Below, one piece after another: positions 9,355-17,813 of a DNA stretch of 64,000 nt. The position numbers and the translations under genes are program-made. The notes under the pieces were generated by a model. That model had not been told where the DNA came from. It did no database searches and saw only the letters and a list, made by a program, of their open reading frames with translations. Numbering within the stretch: position 1 is the first letter of the stretch; each line of letters begins with the position of its first letter. Source of the stretch: Serratia sp. DD3 (GTDB taxonomy: Bacteria; Pseudomonadota; Gammaproteobacteria; Enterobacterales; Enterobacteriaceae); contig NZ_AYKS02000071.1 of NCBI RefSeq assembly GCF_000496755.2, positions 248,001 through 312,000 on the forward strand, read 5' to 3'.

Positions 9355-9729
9355 ATGATTGCGCGCCAGCGAATTGCGAAATGGTTTTTATACTTAACTT
9401 GCTTAGTTGTGTTAACTTGTGTAACACAGCGAATGGTCGTATTTCATCCGTTACAACTTGCCGTTGAATCATCTAATGTAAGCGTAAACCAACATTCTAT
9501 TAACAGTGATGTAGATACCACTTCCTCTGTTTCATGTAAACTTGGTGCCAAACTGCTAATGGCAGCATCACCAGTGATGTTTGAAGCAGTGATATTTGGG
9601 CTAGGAATGTTGTTCTTTATTCAGTCCCTGCTCATTGTTCCGCGCTTACAGTTACGTTTCCCTCCGCCAAGAGTTATCTCTCCAACTACCCTCCGGCTAC
9701 ATCTTCGATTATGTGTTTTTCGAGAATAA
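9355..9729 (+). CDS. small two-helix membrane protein of unknown function
   Basis: The 124-residue product has an N-terminal hydrophobic segment (about residues 9-25), a Ser/Asn-rich periplasmic-like loop, a second hydrophobic segment (about 76-96) and a Pro/Arg-rich tail ending LRLCVFRE. This layout resembles DUF2946-type small proteins found near copper genes, but no Cys/His metal motif is obvious and I have not confirmed the family. There is no good Shine-Dalgarno sequence before the ATG. It is a lone gene after menI, where E. coli has ydiH and the suf operon. Confidence 0.55.
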   Translation: MIARQRIAKWFLYLTCLVVLTCVTQRMVVFHPLQLAVESSNVSVNQHSINSDVDTTSSVSCKLGAKLLMAASPVMFEAVIFGLGMLFFIQSLLIVPRLQLRFPPPRVISPTTLRLHLRLCVFRE

Positions 9730-10182
9730 ATAAATCCTCTGTTATACGGGGTGCTTGTTACTAATAAGTGAAATTTTATTTCATTAGTATTAACTTTGCT
9801 TAAAATTATATCTTTTACCTATACATAAAGTTAAAGATATTGATTGAAGGTCATCGGCAAAATTCATCTTGAAAGATATGACTCTGTGCCAATGGTTGTA
9901 AAGTTAATAAAAGGTATAAGTATTATATTTCGGTATGAGATACCGCCCTGTGTAACTTAATAAATATAAAATTCACACAAGTGTTGTGTTAGGCATTAAC
10001 CCAGGTTGATTCAAGATGCAACTAGGCGAGAGTTGAGCGAAGCACCAGACGCATAGAGCACTATGTGACTGTGCAGATAGCGTTCAGCCCATACCCAGGT
10101 GCCATGAATGACGATAGGTATCGTCTGACCAATGAACTTAAGATAAATATTTACGCACAACCTTAATTGTGTTGAGTGAAAT
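9730..10182. other. AT-rich intergenic region with short inverted repeats
   Basis: There is no open frame of note. The segment 10010-10130 is more GC-rich and structured: it contains GACGATA-GG-TATCGTC (10110-10125) and CATAG-AGCA-CTATG near 10057. It looks like a degenerate intergenic repeat, but I cannot name the family. The promoter of the next gene is probably in 10130-10180. Confidence 0.4.
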
Positions 10183-11217
10183 ATGTTACCGAAAATGGTT
10201 AATTATATGTTTTTTAAGAAAAATTCAAAATTAAAATTTACTCTGTTTAATATTGTTATCACTGCAATGTTACTGAATGCGCCTTCTGCCTTGGCAGAAA
10301 ACAAATCTTCCCTTGCGGAAAGCAAACCTTCGATAAAAGTCACCTTGCTTGGTACAGGAACTCCAGAACCCTCTATTCAGCGCTTTGGTTCAAGTGCACT
10401 CGTAGAGGCGGGGCCGGAAAAAATGATTTTCGATGCTGGGGCTGGCACTGGCAAACGGCTATGGCAGCTAGGTATTCCTATTGGTAAAGCCGGTCCATTT
10501 TTCCTGACACATCTTCATTCCGACCATACAGTGGATATCCCTGATATTTGGTTGAATGGCTATGTTGCAACACCCTATGGTGGACGTAAGACACCATTAG
10601 AAATTTATGGACCTGAAGGTACTCAAAATATGATGTTGTATTTGAGGAAAGCATTTGATTGGGATATTCGTGGCAGGGAAAATGGTCCAGGAAATCCTGT
10701 TATTAGCTTTAATGCCACAGAAATTAAAGAAGGTGTCGTTTTTAATCGAAATGGCGTCATGGTGACTGCATTTCTTGTCGATCACGGACATTCTGACCTT
10801 ACCCCGGCATTCGGTTATCGAGTAGATTATGCTGGGAAGTCAGTGGTTATCTCTGGTGATACGCGCTTTAATGAAAACTTGATCAAACATGCCAAAGGGA
10901 CGGATGTTCTTATTCATGAAGTGACCGCAGGAAATAAAGAGTTATTAGCTCAATCTAAAGCGGCTAGAGGTATCGTCGCACTTCATACCCCACCGGATGA
11001 TGCAGGGAGAGTATTTAGTGTTGTCAAGCCAAAGCTCGCTGTATATACTCATATTGTTCTTTTAGGTAATAGTTCCTTTCCGGCACCTAGCGCCGATGAC
11101 TTGATCCCTCTTACCAGAGAGACATATAAGGGGCCGCTAGTGGTTGGAGAAGATCTAATGAGAATTAACATCGGTGATGAAGTTAGTGTTGAAAAACTGA
11201 AGCTTCCCGCCCATTAA
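10183..11217 (+). CDS. exported metallo-beta-lactamase-fold hydrolase (RNase Z/arylsulfatase-like)
   Basis: A 344-residue protein with a signal peptide ending near residue 39 (SALA-EN). The mature part opens with TLLGTGTPEPSIQRFGSS and FDAGAGTGKRL, then the zinc motif HLHSDH (HxHxDH), DHGHSDLTPAFGYR, a GDTRFNE strand and a late His. This is the AtsA/RNase Z-like branch of the MBL fold, including periplasmic alkylsulfatase or lactonase-type enzymes. The signal peptide argues against tRNA processing. The substrate is unknown. In-frame ATGs at 10195 and 10207 are alternative starts. It is monocistronic, in an AT-rich islet between menI and the prophage. Confidence 0.85.
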   Translation: MLPKMVNYMFFKKNSKLKFTLFNIVITAMLLNAPSALAENKSSLAESKPSIKVTLLGTGTPEPSIQRFGSSALVEAGPEKMIFDAGAGTGKRLWQLGIPIGKAGPFFLTHLHSDHTVDIPDIWLNGYVATPYGGRKTPLEIYGPEGTQNMMLYLRKAFDWDIRGRENGPGNPVISFNATEIKEGVVFNRNGVMVTAFLVDHGHSDLTPAFGYRVDYAGKSVVISGDTRFNENLIKHAKGTDVLIHEVTAGNKELLAQSKAARGIVALHTPPDDAGRVFSVVKPKLAVYTHIVLLGNSSFPAPSADDLIPLTRETYKGPLVVGEDLMRINIGDEVSVEKLKLPAH

Positions 11218-11668
11218 AATGGTACGACGAGTGGCTCTCGCTTATTAGCGTAGATAAGCCAGGAAAATACTTTTTCCGGCGATAAGCCCCTTGGGGTGTA
11301 AGCCGGAATTCCAGATTTTGCCGGGCTATAAGATCCAATTTTCCAATTCCGAGTTTGAGTAGCATTTCGCCCATCAGTCCGACTCGTCATACTAAAGTCA
11401 TCGTTCGAATGGCCAGCGGTTCATCTCTCACTTACTCCGCATGATAGTTGGAGACTAGGTTACGAGCTGGTAAGCTCGAACAGCCTAATGGGCAGATTAT
11501 GAAGTGCTATTAATCCGGTATGCTCTAAAATATTCAATAATCGGATTGTTATTAAAGTACTAAGCGCATATTTCAATCTCCAATCGCAATACTCTGCTGC
11601 TATGATGAGGTACGTCCGAATCACAGAGTATCTTTTCACTATATTTTATTGATTTTTAAGGAATATAA
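11218..11668. other. intergenic region, no supported gene
   Basis: A minus-strand frame at 11183-11374 overlaps the hydrolase 3' end and has no ribosome-binding site. The rest is non-coding; a promoter for the next gene is likely near 11600-11650, but no clear -35/-10 pair stands out. Confidence 0.4.
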
Positions 11669-12445
11669 ATGCAGGGAAAAATGGTTATAAAAAATTTTGG
11701 CGTATCCGGGTTAGCACTGGCGTTACTGTTAACGTTGTCGCAGTCGTCACATGCAGCAACTTCCACCCTCGCAGCAGGTCAACGTTTTAAAACGCTTGCT
11801 GATGTGATGGACAACATCATGCGTACCAAAGACAGCGCATGGCTTAGGGCGAATTTGGGTGAACCTGATAAAAAAGACACGCAATACCCTGGCTATGTGG
11901 TGTGGCGCTGGAATACGGCGCATCGAAGCGAAAATACTAAGCGGGAAATCCCCTGCGTTCAAAATTTTGCGCTGGATACAAAAGGACAACTTGTGGGCTG
12001 GTCTTCTGATTGTGCTGTAAATACGCCAGATAAAATGTATGGCGAAATAGCTGCGACAGCACCTATTCCGAAACCGGTTGTACCTGCAGGCATTGCCGCA
12101 GCCACCCGGGCTAATGCAGACAAAGAGATCTCTCGATCAGCAACATTTGCTGACTATCTGGCTACCAAAGTCGGTAAAACAGAAGAGCAGATACATATTT
12201 GGTACAAAGACGTCAGCAGTATTGATAAATTGAGCAACGGCAAAGTAGTTAAAACCTACTACATTGAGTGGTCAACGGGCGATGTAGTGATAAGTTTCGA
12301 TTACGACTGCAAATTCAGTTTGTCTTTCCTTAATGGTAAAGTTGTGGGTTATGATGCCGGTAACTGTAAGGATGCTTGGCCAGAAATAGTGGCAGGTACA
12401 TTTGTCCACTATAGAACACCAGAAGCTCCCTGGAGTACCTTATAA
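11669..12445 (+). CDS. exported protein of unknown function
   Basis: The 258-residue product has a typical signal peptide (hydrophobic core 12-24, cleavage near SSHA-A at 29). The ATG has AAGGA six bases upstream. The mature protein seems to have two similar halves: a segment after FKTLADVMDNIM and one after ATFADYLATKVGKTEEQI, each followed by a short beta-rich stretch with two Cys (IPCVQNF...SSDC; YDCKFS...GNCKD), which suggests a duplicated SmpA/BamE-like small domain. That is inference only. It is the last host gene before attL. Confidence 0.7.
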   Translation: MQGKMVIKNFGVSGLALALLLTLSQSSHAATSTLAAGQRFKTLADVMDNIMRTKDSAWLRANLGEPDKKDTQYPGYVVWRWNTAHRSENTKREIPCVQNFALDTKGQLVGWSSDCAVNTPDKMYGEIAATAPIPKPVVPAGIAAATRANADKEISRSATFADYLATKVGKTEEQIHIWYKDVSSIDKLSNGKVVKTYYIEWSTGDVVISFDYDCKFSLSFLNGKVVGYDAGNCKDAWPEIVAGTFVHYRTPEAPWSTL

Positions 12446-12911
12446 GTTGTATTAGCTCAGACGAGATCTGATAGTTACCGATTATTTATACAGGTATCTG
12501 TCAGACTACATCTGGCTTAAATTTTTCTCAGCCAAGTTACGATTGCATATCGAAAAACCTCCCCACAGCGTTGACGGACTTTACTTGCTAACGCTGGCGC
12601 TCCTCGCTTTTCTATACACTGCAGTAAAAATAGTAACTTAAGTGGCTTGATCTTATTGATAGGTCGAGAACCTTATATGGGAACACAGTGTTTTTGACAG
12701 CTCTGTTAACGTAACTGCATGATTTTTGGTCAACCCGAAAATTTTGGCGTGTACCATTCAGTTACAATAGTTTCGAATGTATTCTCAGCAGATAATTTTT
12801 TGGCAAGTTGATCTGCTTTTAGTTAGGTAGATAGCATTTTGCCTTAACGGTGGGATCTTTGCTGATTATACGAGGTTTGTATTGAGTTTGGGGGAGTTCA
12901 GTAGAGGTGTA
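12446..12911. other. non-coding interval between the last host gene and attL
   Basis: No gene, repeat family or RNA is evident. It contains several T-rich runs. In composition it resembles the neighbouring islet rather than the prophage. Confidence 0.45.
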
Positions 12912-12926
12912 ATGGTGTCCCCTGCA
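12912..12926. other. attL core
   Basis: ATGGTGTCCCCTGCA, identical to 55328-55342. The similarity continues imperfectly beyond the core (shared ATCGAA at the same offset), consistent with a host-derived att segment that has diverged. Confidence 0.88.
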
Positions 12927-12988
12927 AACATCGAATTTAGCATGCAGGGGATTGAAAGGCGGTGTGTTTTTTTAGTGTGAAAAAATAA

Positions 12989-13009
12989 ATGCCCGCAAAA
13001 GTGCCCACA
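12989..13009. promoter_or_regulatory. candidate integrase arm-type sites next to attL
   Basis: ATGCCCGCAAAAG followed directly by GTGCCCACA. The same two words recur at 55197-55220 next to attR, in the other order. They are absent from my reading of the surrounding sequence, so they are likely recombination-protein sites on the two arms of attP. Confidence 0.6.
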
Positions 13010-13216
13010 CTAATTAGGCTCCGTTTGAGGAAGGGTAATATAGGATTTTTTCCAGGCTTGGTATTCACTAAACGTCCAGCGGGATGATCTGCCAAACTTT
13101 GCTGGTGGGGCCAGCTTGCCTTGTTCTATCTGCTTATAAAAAAAGCGGCTGGTGAAGCCACTATCGCTTGTCATGAATTTCATGTCAACCAGGGAATCTG
13201 CTCTTAGTTCTCTCAC
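13010..13216 (-). CDS. AlpA/excisionase-like small DNA-binding protein
   Basis: A 68-residue protein with a winged-helix/HTH look: SGFTSRFFYKQIEQGKLAPP followed by FGRSSRWTFSEYQAW, the layout of AlpA- or MerR-like phage regulators and excisionases. The GTG at 13216 is chosen because GGAGG stands seven bases upstream; the longer frame to 13234 reads through that site. In the circular phage it is next to attP opposite int, the usual place for a directionality factor, so an Xis role is plausible. Confidence 0.7.
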   Translation of the reverse strand: MRELRADSLVDMKFMTSDSGFTSRFFYKQIEQGKLAPPAKFGRSSRWTFSEYQAWKKSYITLPQTEPN

Positions 13217-13261
13217 GTTAATACCTCCACACAATAGACCCGCTGCAACGGGCCATATAAA

Positions 13262-13843
13262 TTACGATAGTTCTTGATCTTGCTGGTGGGCGCTCATCAG
13301 TCGCTGATAGATTGCAGAAACGTATTGCGCCTGGTGAATAGCATCATTCAGCGCGTTATGGCGTTCCCCGCTAAATGGCATGTCTCGCTTAGGATCAAAG
13401 TCTATTTGGCGTCCCAGCATAACCATTGTTCTCACGTCGCGGTCGTTCCACCAATTCCAGAATGGATCTATTCCAACGCGCTCATAGGCAGCACGCAGGA
13501 TGACGTTATCGAAAGATGCACCATTTCCCCACACGTCAAGGCGACCAGTGTCAGAGCAGTGCGAACAAGCGAAACCAAATAAGCCGGAGAGGGCTGCTGT
13601 TATATTGTTTGCGGCAATGCTGGTAATTTCCGCTCTGGCTTCGCTGCCTTGCTTTAACCACCACTTGATAGTGTCAGCGTTCGGAACAGCACCAAGAGCC
13701 ATTTCACTTTCTAGATCAACGGCTGTATAAAACTGATCACCCAGCGTGCCATTGGCTATATCAAAGAAAACGGCCCCGATCGCAACAATCGGCGCGTTGG
13801 GATTATTACCCATTGTTTCAAGGTCAAGCATTATGTTATTCAC
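13262..13843 (-). CDS. DnaQ-like 3'-5' exonuclease
   Basis: A 193-residue DEDDh-type exonuclease: motif I is DLETMG at residues 7-12, a middle WGNGASFDN motif has the second acidic residue, and HNALNDA near 165 is the H-x4-D motif III. It starts at GTG with AGGAG five bases upstream. It resembles the C-terminal nuclease of RecE/exonuclease VIII and the stand-alone phage 3'-5' exoribonucleases. It is the last recognisable enzyme of the leftward early operon. Confidence 0.88.
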   Translation of the reverse strand: MNNIMLDLETMGNNPNAPIVAIGAVFFDIANGTLGDQFYTAVDLESEMALGAVPNADTIKWWLKQGSEARAEITSIAANNITAALSGLFGFACSHCSDTGRLDVWGNGASFDNVILRAAYERVGIDPFWNWWNDRDVRTMVMLGRQIDFDPKRDMPFSGERHNALNDAIHQAQYVSAIYQRLMSAHQQDQELS

Positions 13844-13912
13844 GGAAACTCCTATTGAGATTTAGCTATAAACATCTATAATAAAGCATTAAAAAAACTG
13901 GTATTTTCAATT

Positions 13913-14596
13913 ATGATTGACAAAAAAATATCTATTGTATCAATTATTATATCGATGCTGTATGCATGTAGCTTTATCTTTAACTATGGTATTTCTGATT
14001 ATTATGGATATCCAATGGAGGTAATATCACTTGATTTAATTCAGATATTAAGTTCAATTTTTTGGTTTGGATTTATACTTGTATCATGTTCTTCTGTTGT
14101 TTATTCCAGGTTTGATTGTGAGAGGGATGGTTTTTTAAAAAAATACTTTAATTATGTTTTATTTTCAATAATTATCACTTCATCATGGTTTTTTGGAACA
14201 AGCAACTATTTAATTCAGCATGGTTTTAAAGAGAATTTTAGTTATATTGTGCTCATGGGTATTGTGCTAGTTTATCTTGTTAACTCCACTGGTATTTTTT
14301 TAGATAATGGATTTTCATTTATAAACAAAAAGCAACTTATATATACTGTGCTGGCTATCCTGGCAGCTTTTTATCTTTCAGGATGGCTTTCTGCGAATAT
14401 AAAATCAACCCTTTACAGGGGTGATGGGAATAAGGTTTTGTTAGCATCCTATGGTGATAATTATGTATGGGGTAAATGCATTAAAGAATCTGCAAGCTAT
14501 TTTGTCACAAAACAAGATGAAAACATTAAATTAAAGAAAATTAAGGGTAGGGATGTAGATGAGCTGAAAATATGTTTCAGGCGTGCAAATAAGTAA
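13913..14596 (+). CDS. AT-rich membrane protein, probable moron
   Basis: The 227-residue product has about five hydrophobic segments in the first 155 residues and a soluble, Lys-rich C-terminal domain of about 70 residues. It is transcribed against the flanking leftward genes and is distinctly AT-rich (long runs of A and T, TTA/ATA codons), unlike its neighbours. This is what a lysogen-expressed moron looks like; superinfection exclusion or an immunity role is possible. I do not recognise the family. The ATG follows an AT-rich leader without a strong Shine-Dalgarno sequence. Confidence 0.7.
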   Translation: MIDKKISIVSIIISMLYACSFIFNYGISDYYGYPMEVISLDLIQILSSIFWFGFILVSCSSVVYSRFDCERDGFLKKYFNYVLFSIIITSSWFFGTSNYLIQHGFKENFSYIVLMGIVLVYLVNSTGIFLDNGFSFINKKQLIYTVLAILAAFYLSGWLSANIKSTLYRGDGNKVLLASYGDNYVWGKCIKESASYFVTKQDENIKLKKIKGRDVDELKICFRRANK

Positions 14597-14757
14597 TGCC
14601 TCAATATAAATACTAATTATTGTTGGTATAGCATAATTAAATTTCTTGCTACTAAACGTTTTAATTCACATAGTTATTCCCCTGCTCGTTTTTCAGGCAA
14701 TACTTCACCAAGTGCCACAGTAATGTGGCACCTGAGGCTGTACTGATTAATTAGAAG

Positions 14758-15585
14758 TTAGGCTTTGAAACTACCGATGAAGGTTTCAACTGATTCATCA
14801 GAGAACTTGCTGATCAGTAGATCGCGAAACTCGATAGCGATGTCTTCTTCTTGCGCTTCCAATTGGACAATGCGGAGAACAAAGCTCGGTTCATCGCTTT
14901 TCAGCAGGCTGTTGCGGAGGCTGAAACGTCGCTCATTAAGCCCCTCATACGGTACGCACTTAAACTCAAATGCTACTGGCATGACCTCCTTACTTGTTGC
15001 TTCAACGCTCTGCATCAGTGAACGCTTGCCACTGAAATCCCCATCTTCATGATCCGATTCCTGCATCTGCTTGATACTGACGCGACGTACTGCGCTGGCA
15101 GCTTGGGCCATCGTCATTGTCTCACCACTCGCATCAAACGCCGTAAGGAAGTCGCTCCAATCTTCCAGCCATTCTGCGATTTGCTTCTGGTTGAGACGCT
15201 TGCCATTAATTTCCAACAACGCACGGAATGGGGCGGTTTTCTTGAGATTGATATCTGCGACATTATCAGCGTGACCAGGAGCGGTTAGGGTCCCGATATT
15301 AAACACAGATCGCGCACTCATTTTTTCAGCATCGATAAAGCAGCGTGCCGGGTCGCCAGCATTGGCGTAGCCGATAGAATAACGGGCAAAATCATCGATG
15401 CTGGTTGTTTCCATGCGCCCCCGGAAACGGAAGCGGTTTTTCTGGAAACATTCCAGACTTTCGATATTGACGTCCTTTGGTAAAACAGAAACAGGGCAAT
15501 CAGTAAGCTTTACGTTATCCAGATATGCTGCGGCAAGAGCCATACCCGTTACTTGACTGATCGCGGATCCGTCTAATTGCGACAT
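14758..15585 (-). CDS. DUF2303 family protein (YfdQ-like)
   Basis: A 275-residue protein whose features (N-terminal GMALAAAYLD, central ALLEINGKRLNQKQIAEWLEDW, C-terminal FVLRIVQLEAQEEDIA) I recognise as DUF2303, represented by YfdQ of the E. coli CPS-53 prophage. Function is unknown; family genes sit in leftward early regions of lambdoid phages near recombination genes. AAGG lies nine bases before the ATG. It follows the 123-residue gene by 40 bases in one operon. Confidence 0.85.
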   Translation of the reverse strand: MSQLDGSAISQVTGMALAAAYLDNVKLTDCPVSVLPKDVNIESLECFQKNRFRFRGRMETTSIDDFARYSIGYANAGDPARCFIDAEKMSARSVFNIGTLTAPGHADNVADINLKKTAPFRALLEINGKRLNQKQIAEWLEDWSDFLTAFDASGETMTMAQAASAVRRVSIKQMQESDHEDGDFSGKRSLMQSVEATSKEVMPVAFEFKCVPYEGLNERRFSLRNSLLKSDEPSFVLRIVQLEAQEEDIAIEFRDLLISKFSDESVETFIGSFKA

Positions 15586-15625
15586 AGGAATTGACCTTAT
15601 TTATTGGATTGAGGAACGCACGTTA

Positions 15626-15997
15626 TTACTGTGCGACTGTTAATTTCCCGTCAGGCTGGCCGGCGATGGTAAATAACTGCCCTTGGTCTTCCTGCAGGAT
15701 TGTGAGTTTTCCGCCTTTACCAACCCACATAGGTGTCTCGGTGGTATCTTCTTCTGAGACTTTCCCGCGAGGGGTAGGGGTGACGAATTTCAGTTGATGC
15801 TTAATGTTGACGCGCTTTTCTTCAACTGAATTACTGAGGCGGTCAAGGTCGAACGTAAGAACTACCTTACCTTTCCCGCCATTATTGAGAACACCCAGCG
15901 CCGTAGCGTTTAAGGCGGCTGAGATTTTGTTTTGAAATACACCGGCATCCAATTCACCCAGGAAGTCGGGCACATTTGTCTTACGATTATCACTCAT
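15626..15997 (-). CDS. conserved phage protein upstream of DUF2303
   Basis: The 123-residue product begins MSDNRKTNVPDFLGELDAG and is mostly beta-rich with a central VVLTFDLDRL strand. It resembles the usual partner encoded before YfdQ/DUF2303 in prophages. The start at 15997 is taken because GAGG precedes it by eight bases; the frame stays open to 16213 but that part overlaps another plausible reading frame. Function is unknown. Confidence 0.75.
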   Translation of the reverse strand: MSDNRKTNVPDFLGELDAGVFQNKISAALNATALGVLNNGGKGKVVLTFDLDRLSNSVEEKRVNIKHQLKFVTPTPRGKVSEEDTTETPMWVGKGGKLTILQEDQGQLFTIAGQPDGKLTVAQ

Positions 15998-16217
15998 CGA
16001 ATAGCCCTCTATAGTTGACAGTTTCTCCACACATCGGGTGGCGCACCGTGCTTGGTGTTGGCGGGTAGAGGGTGTTGGCACAGTACGCCACCGGATGTGT
16101 AAAATGAGCGGCCAGCCTATGAACATTGTCGTCACCTCTATTAAGTAGAAGTTCGGCATGGCCGCTAAACCAACCAACTGAAAGAGCACTTGATTTTGTT
16201 GACGCAAAGCCACTCAT
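15990..16217 (-). CDS. possible small Ash-like phage protein
   Basis: A 75-residue frame (begins MSGFASTKSSALSVGWF, later AYCANTLYPPTPST) that ends inside the start of the next gene, an eight-base overlap typical of coupled phage genes. The SGFASTKSSA opening reminds me of Ash-type small proteins of P4-like elements, from memory and unverified. There is no Shine-Dalgarno sequence before the ATG, and the frame is open upstream to at least 16250, so the start is uncertain. Confidence 0.4.
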   Translation of the reverse strand: MSGFASTKSSALSVGWFSGHAELLLNRGDDNVHRLAAHFTHPVAYCANTLYPPTPSTVRHPMCGETVNYRGLFDE

Positions 16218-16263
16218 GGATTGGGGAATGAGCCCGTCATGAGCTAGTGCTCTTTCGGTTTGG
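16173..16263. repeat. long-arm inverted repeat in the early leader
   Basis: The arms ACCAACTGAAAGAGCACT and AGTGCTCTTTCGGTTTGGT are about 90% complementary and about 54 bp apart. They could fold the leader of the leftward transcript upstream of the DUF2303 pair. Confidence 0.55.
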
Positions 16264-16430
16264 TGCCTGGGTACTTCTCCATCTCAGACTTGAATCCGCC
16301 AATGGGCCTCATAATTATTAGTCAACGTATTGAAAATAATCTTCTTTTTTGGTGGGTGATTTTTAGTGGATATTTGAAATCAGAACACGTTACTATGTAG
16401 TAACTTTCATATTATTACTTAAGGATACGC
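16264..16430. promoter_or_regulatory. presumed promoter region of the HNH/SEC-C gene
   Basis: An AT-rich leader ahead of the plus-strand gene at 16431. No unambiguous -35/-10 pair can be chosen by eye. Confidence 0.3.
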
Positions 16431-17312
16431 ATGAATCGGACCCCGCCAATAGATGTATTACGCAAATTAAGAAGTGAAGTTGGCTTTGGCTGCCCCATTG
16501 ATAATTGTGCAAACCCATACTTGGAATGGCATCACTTTGATCCTCCTTGGCATACTGAAAATCACCATAATCCAGAAGGGATGATTGCTCTTTGTACGCA
16601 CCACCATAAAGTTGCTGATGGTGGTGCATTCACGAATGATCAGCTAACTGCTTTCAAAAATAACAAGGTACAAGCTGAGAAAGTAAAAGGACAGTTTGAT
16701 TGGTTAAGAAATGATCTATTGGCTGTGGTTGGTGGAATTTTCTACTACAATATTTTAAAAGTATTACAGATAGATGGGCACGATGTAGTTTGGTTCAAGC
16801 GTGATGAAGAAGGCTATCTTAGATTAAATGTAAAAATGCTCAGTATTCTTCCCAGAGAGAGGGCTTTGATCGAAGATAATATATGGAAAAACATTGGATC
16901 CCCTAAAGACGTTAGATCCCCACCACAAGGAAAAGAACTTCAAATCGATTACGAGAATGGTGACCACCTTTTAGTTAAGTTTTTGGTAGTTGAAACAGCA
17001 ACGTTAGGGTATAAAAAATATAATAACGAAGCTTTTTTTGATGATAGAATAAAGTATCCAATTACTGTTGTAGAGGTAAACTACGTAGTCGGGGGGACGG
17101 GCATTGAATTTAAATCATCAGGTACCACGATTAATCAGATTAGATTAGGAGATGGTTTTATTTTTGATGGCCCCACCGGAATGAGTATAAAATTAAATCT
17201 TGTATGTCGTCAAAACCCATCATTGCTGCCCTATTCACCAAAATCCCGTGTTAGTCCTTGCCCCTGTGGTAGCGGATTAATATTTAAACAATGTCACGGC
17301 TTACTCGTATGA
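16431..17312 (+). CDS. HNH-like protein with C-terminal SEC-C zinc motif
   Basis: A 293-residue protein. Residues 15-65 form an HNH-like treble clef: C-x5-C (GCPIDNC), WHHFDPPWH and CTHHHKVADGG. A middle beta-rich region of about 180 residues follows. The C-terminus has SPCPCGSGLIFKQCHG, a SEC-C zinc knuckle (CxCGSG...CH) as on the C-terminus of SecA and on many defence-associated proteins. AAGGA is five bases before the ATG. It is AT-rich and transcribed against the flanking leftward operon, so it is a moron. A nuclease-type abortive-infection or exclusion role is inferred, not shown. Confidence 0.75.
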   Translation: MNRTPPIDVLRKLRSEVGFGCPIDNCANPYLEWHHFDPPWHTENHHNPEGMIALCTHHHKVADGGAFTNDQLTAFKNNKVQAEKVKGQFDWLRNDLLAVVGGIFYYNILKVLQIDGHDVVWFKRDEEGYLRLNVKMLSILPRERALIEDNIWKNIGSPKDVRSPPQGKELQIDYENGDHLLVKFLVVETATLGYKKYNNEAFFDDRIKYPITVVEVNYVVGGTGIEFKSSGTTINQIRLGDGFIFDGPTGMSIKLNLVCRQNPSLLPYSPKSRVSPCPCGSGLIFKQCHGLLV

Positions 17313-17685
17313 AAGCTAACATCACGCAGCTGTTAAAAGTGCCCTTGCCAAATAACTTCATAAAATCGCTACACTAAAGCAATAGTTCTATGCAATTATC
17401 TTTAGTTCTAATTTTTTCATTACTGATTAGTGGTTTTATACCTACCGCCCTGTATCAGCAGCGGCAGGGTAAACCCACTTTGCATTTTATGGCTGCTGAT
17501 GCGTTAAACGGGTCGCCACTCCGAACTACCCAGTGCGCAATGAGCCTCCTTTCCCCTGGTACGTCGCTTCGGGAACTGGCCATCTGTTGGTGGCCGCTAT
17601 ACCGTTAATCTGTTACATAATCCCGCCCTCCTGTTATCTCCTGTTCTTGTGCTGCGTTCATCTTGCAACTCTCTAATTAGGCCGG
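17313..17685. other. no supported gene; leader/intergenic
   Basis: A plus frame at 17390-17608 starts with a hydrophobic stretch but lacks a ribosome-binding site, and its second half has no protein-like character. On the minus strand only very short frames occur. Confidence 0.4.
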
Positions 17686-17775
17686 TTACCCGGCGATAAA
17701 GACTTGGTACACGGCAACCCAGAAAACCAAGGAGGTTGCTACGCTGATCAGAATCCATTTACCTCTGTAACTCAT
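17686..17775 (-). CDS. 29-residue single-helix membrane peptide
   Basis: The peptide begins MSYRGKWILISVATSLVFW and continues as one transmembrane helix, with a short basic N-terminus. The ATG is preceded by AGGAGG at four bases, one of the strongest ribosome-binding sites in the window. It is the first translatable cistron of the leftward promoter at 18081-18109, the position of early small proteins such as lambda N or Kil, but it resembles neither. Function is unknown. Confidence 0.65.
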   Translation of the reverse strand: MSYRGKWILISVATSLVFWVAVYQVFIAG

Positions 17776-17813
17776 AGAACCTCCTGGCGCAGTTAAAAAC
17801 ACTAAAGAGGTAA

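Noticed and set aside
11183..11374. 63-residue minus frame overlapping the MBL hydrolase end
   Set aside because: Overlaps a well-supported gene and has no start signal.
17390..17608. 72-residue plus frame with hydrophobic N-terminus
   Set aside because: No ribosome-binding site, and the second half (PLRTTQCAMSLL, CWWPLYR) has no protein-like regularity; more likely chance.
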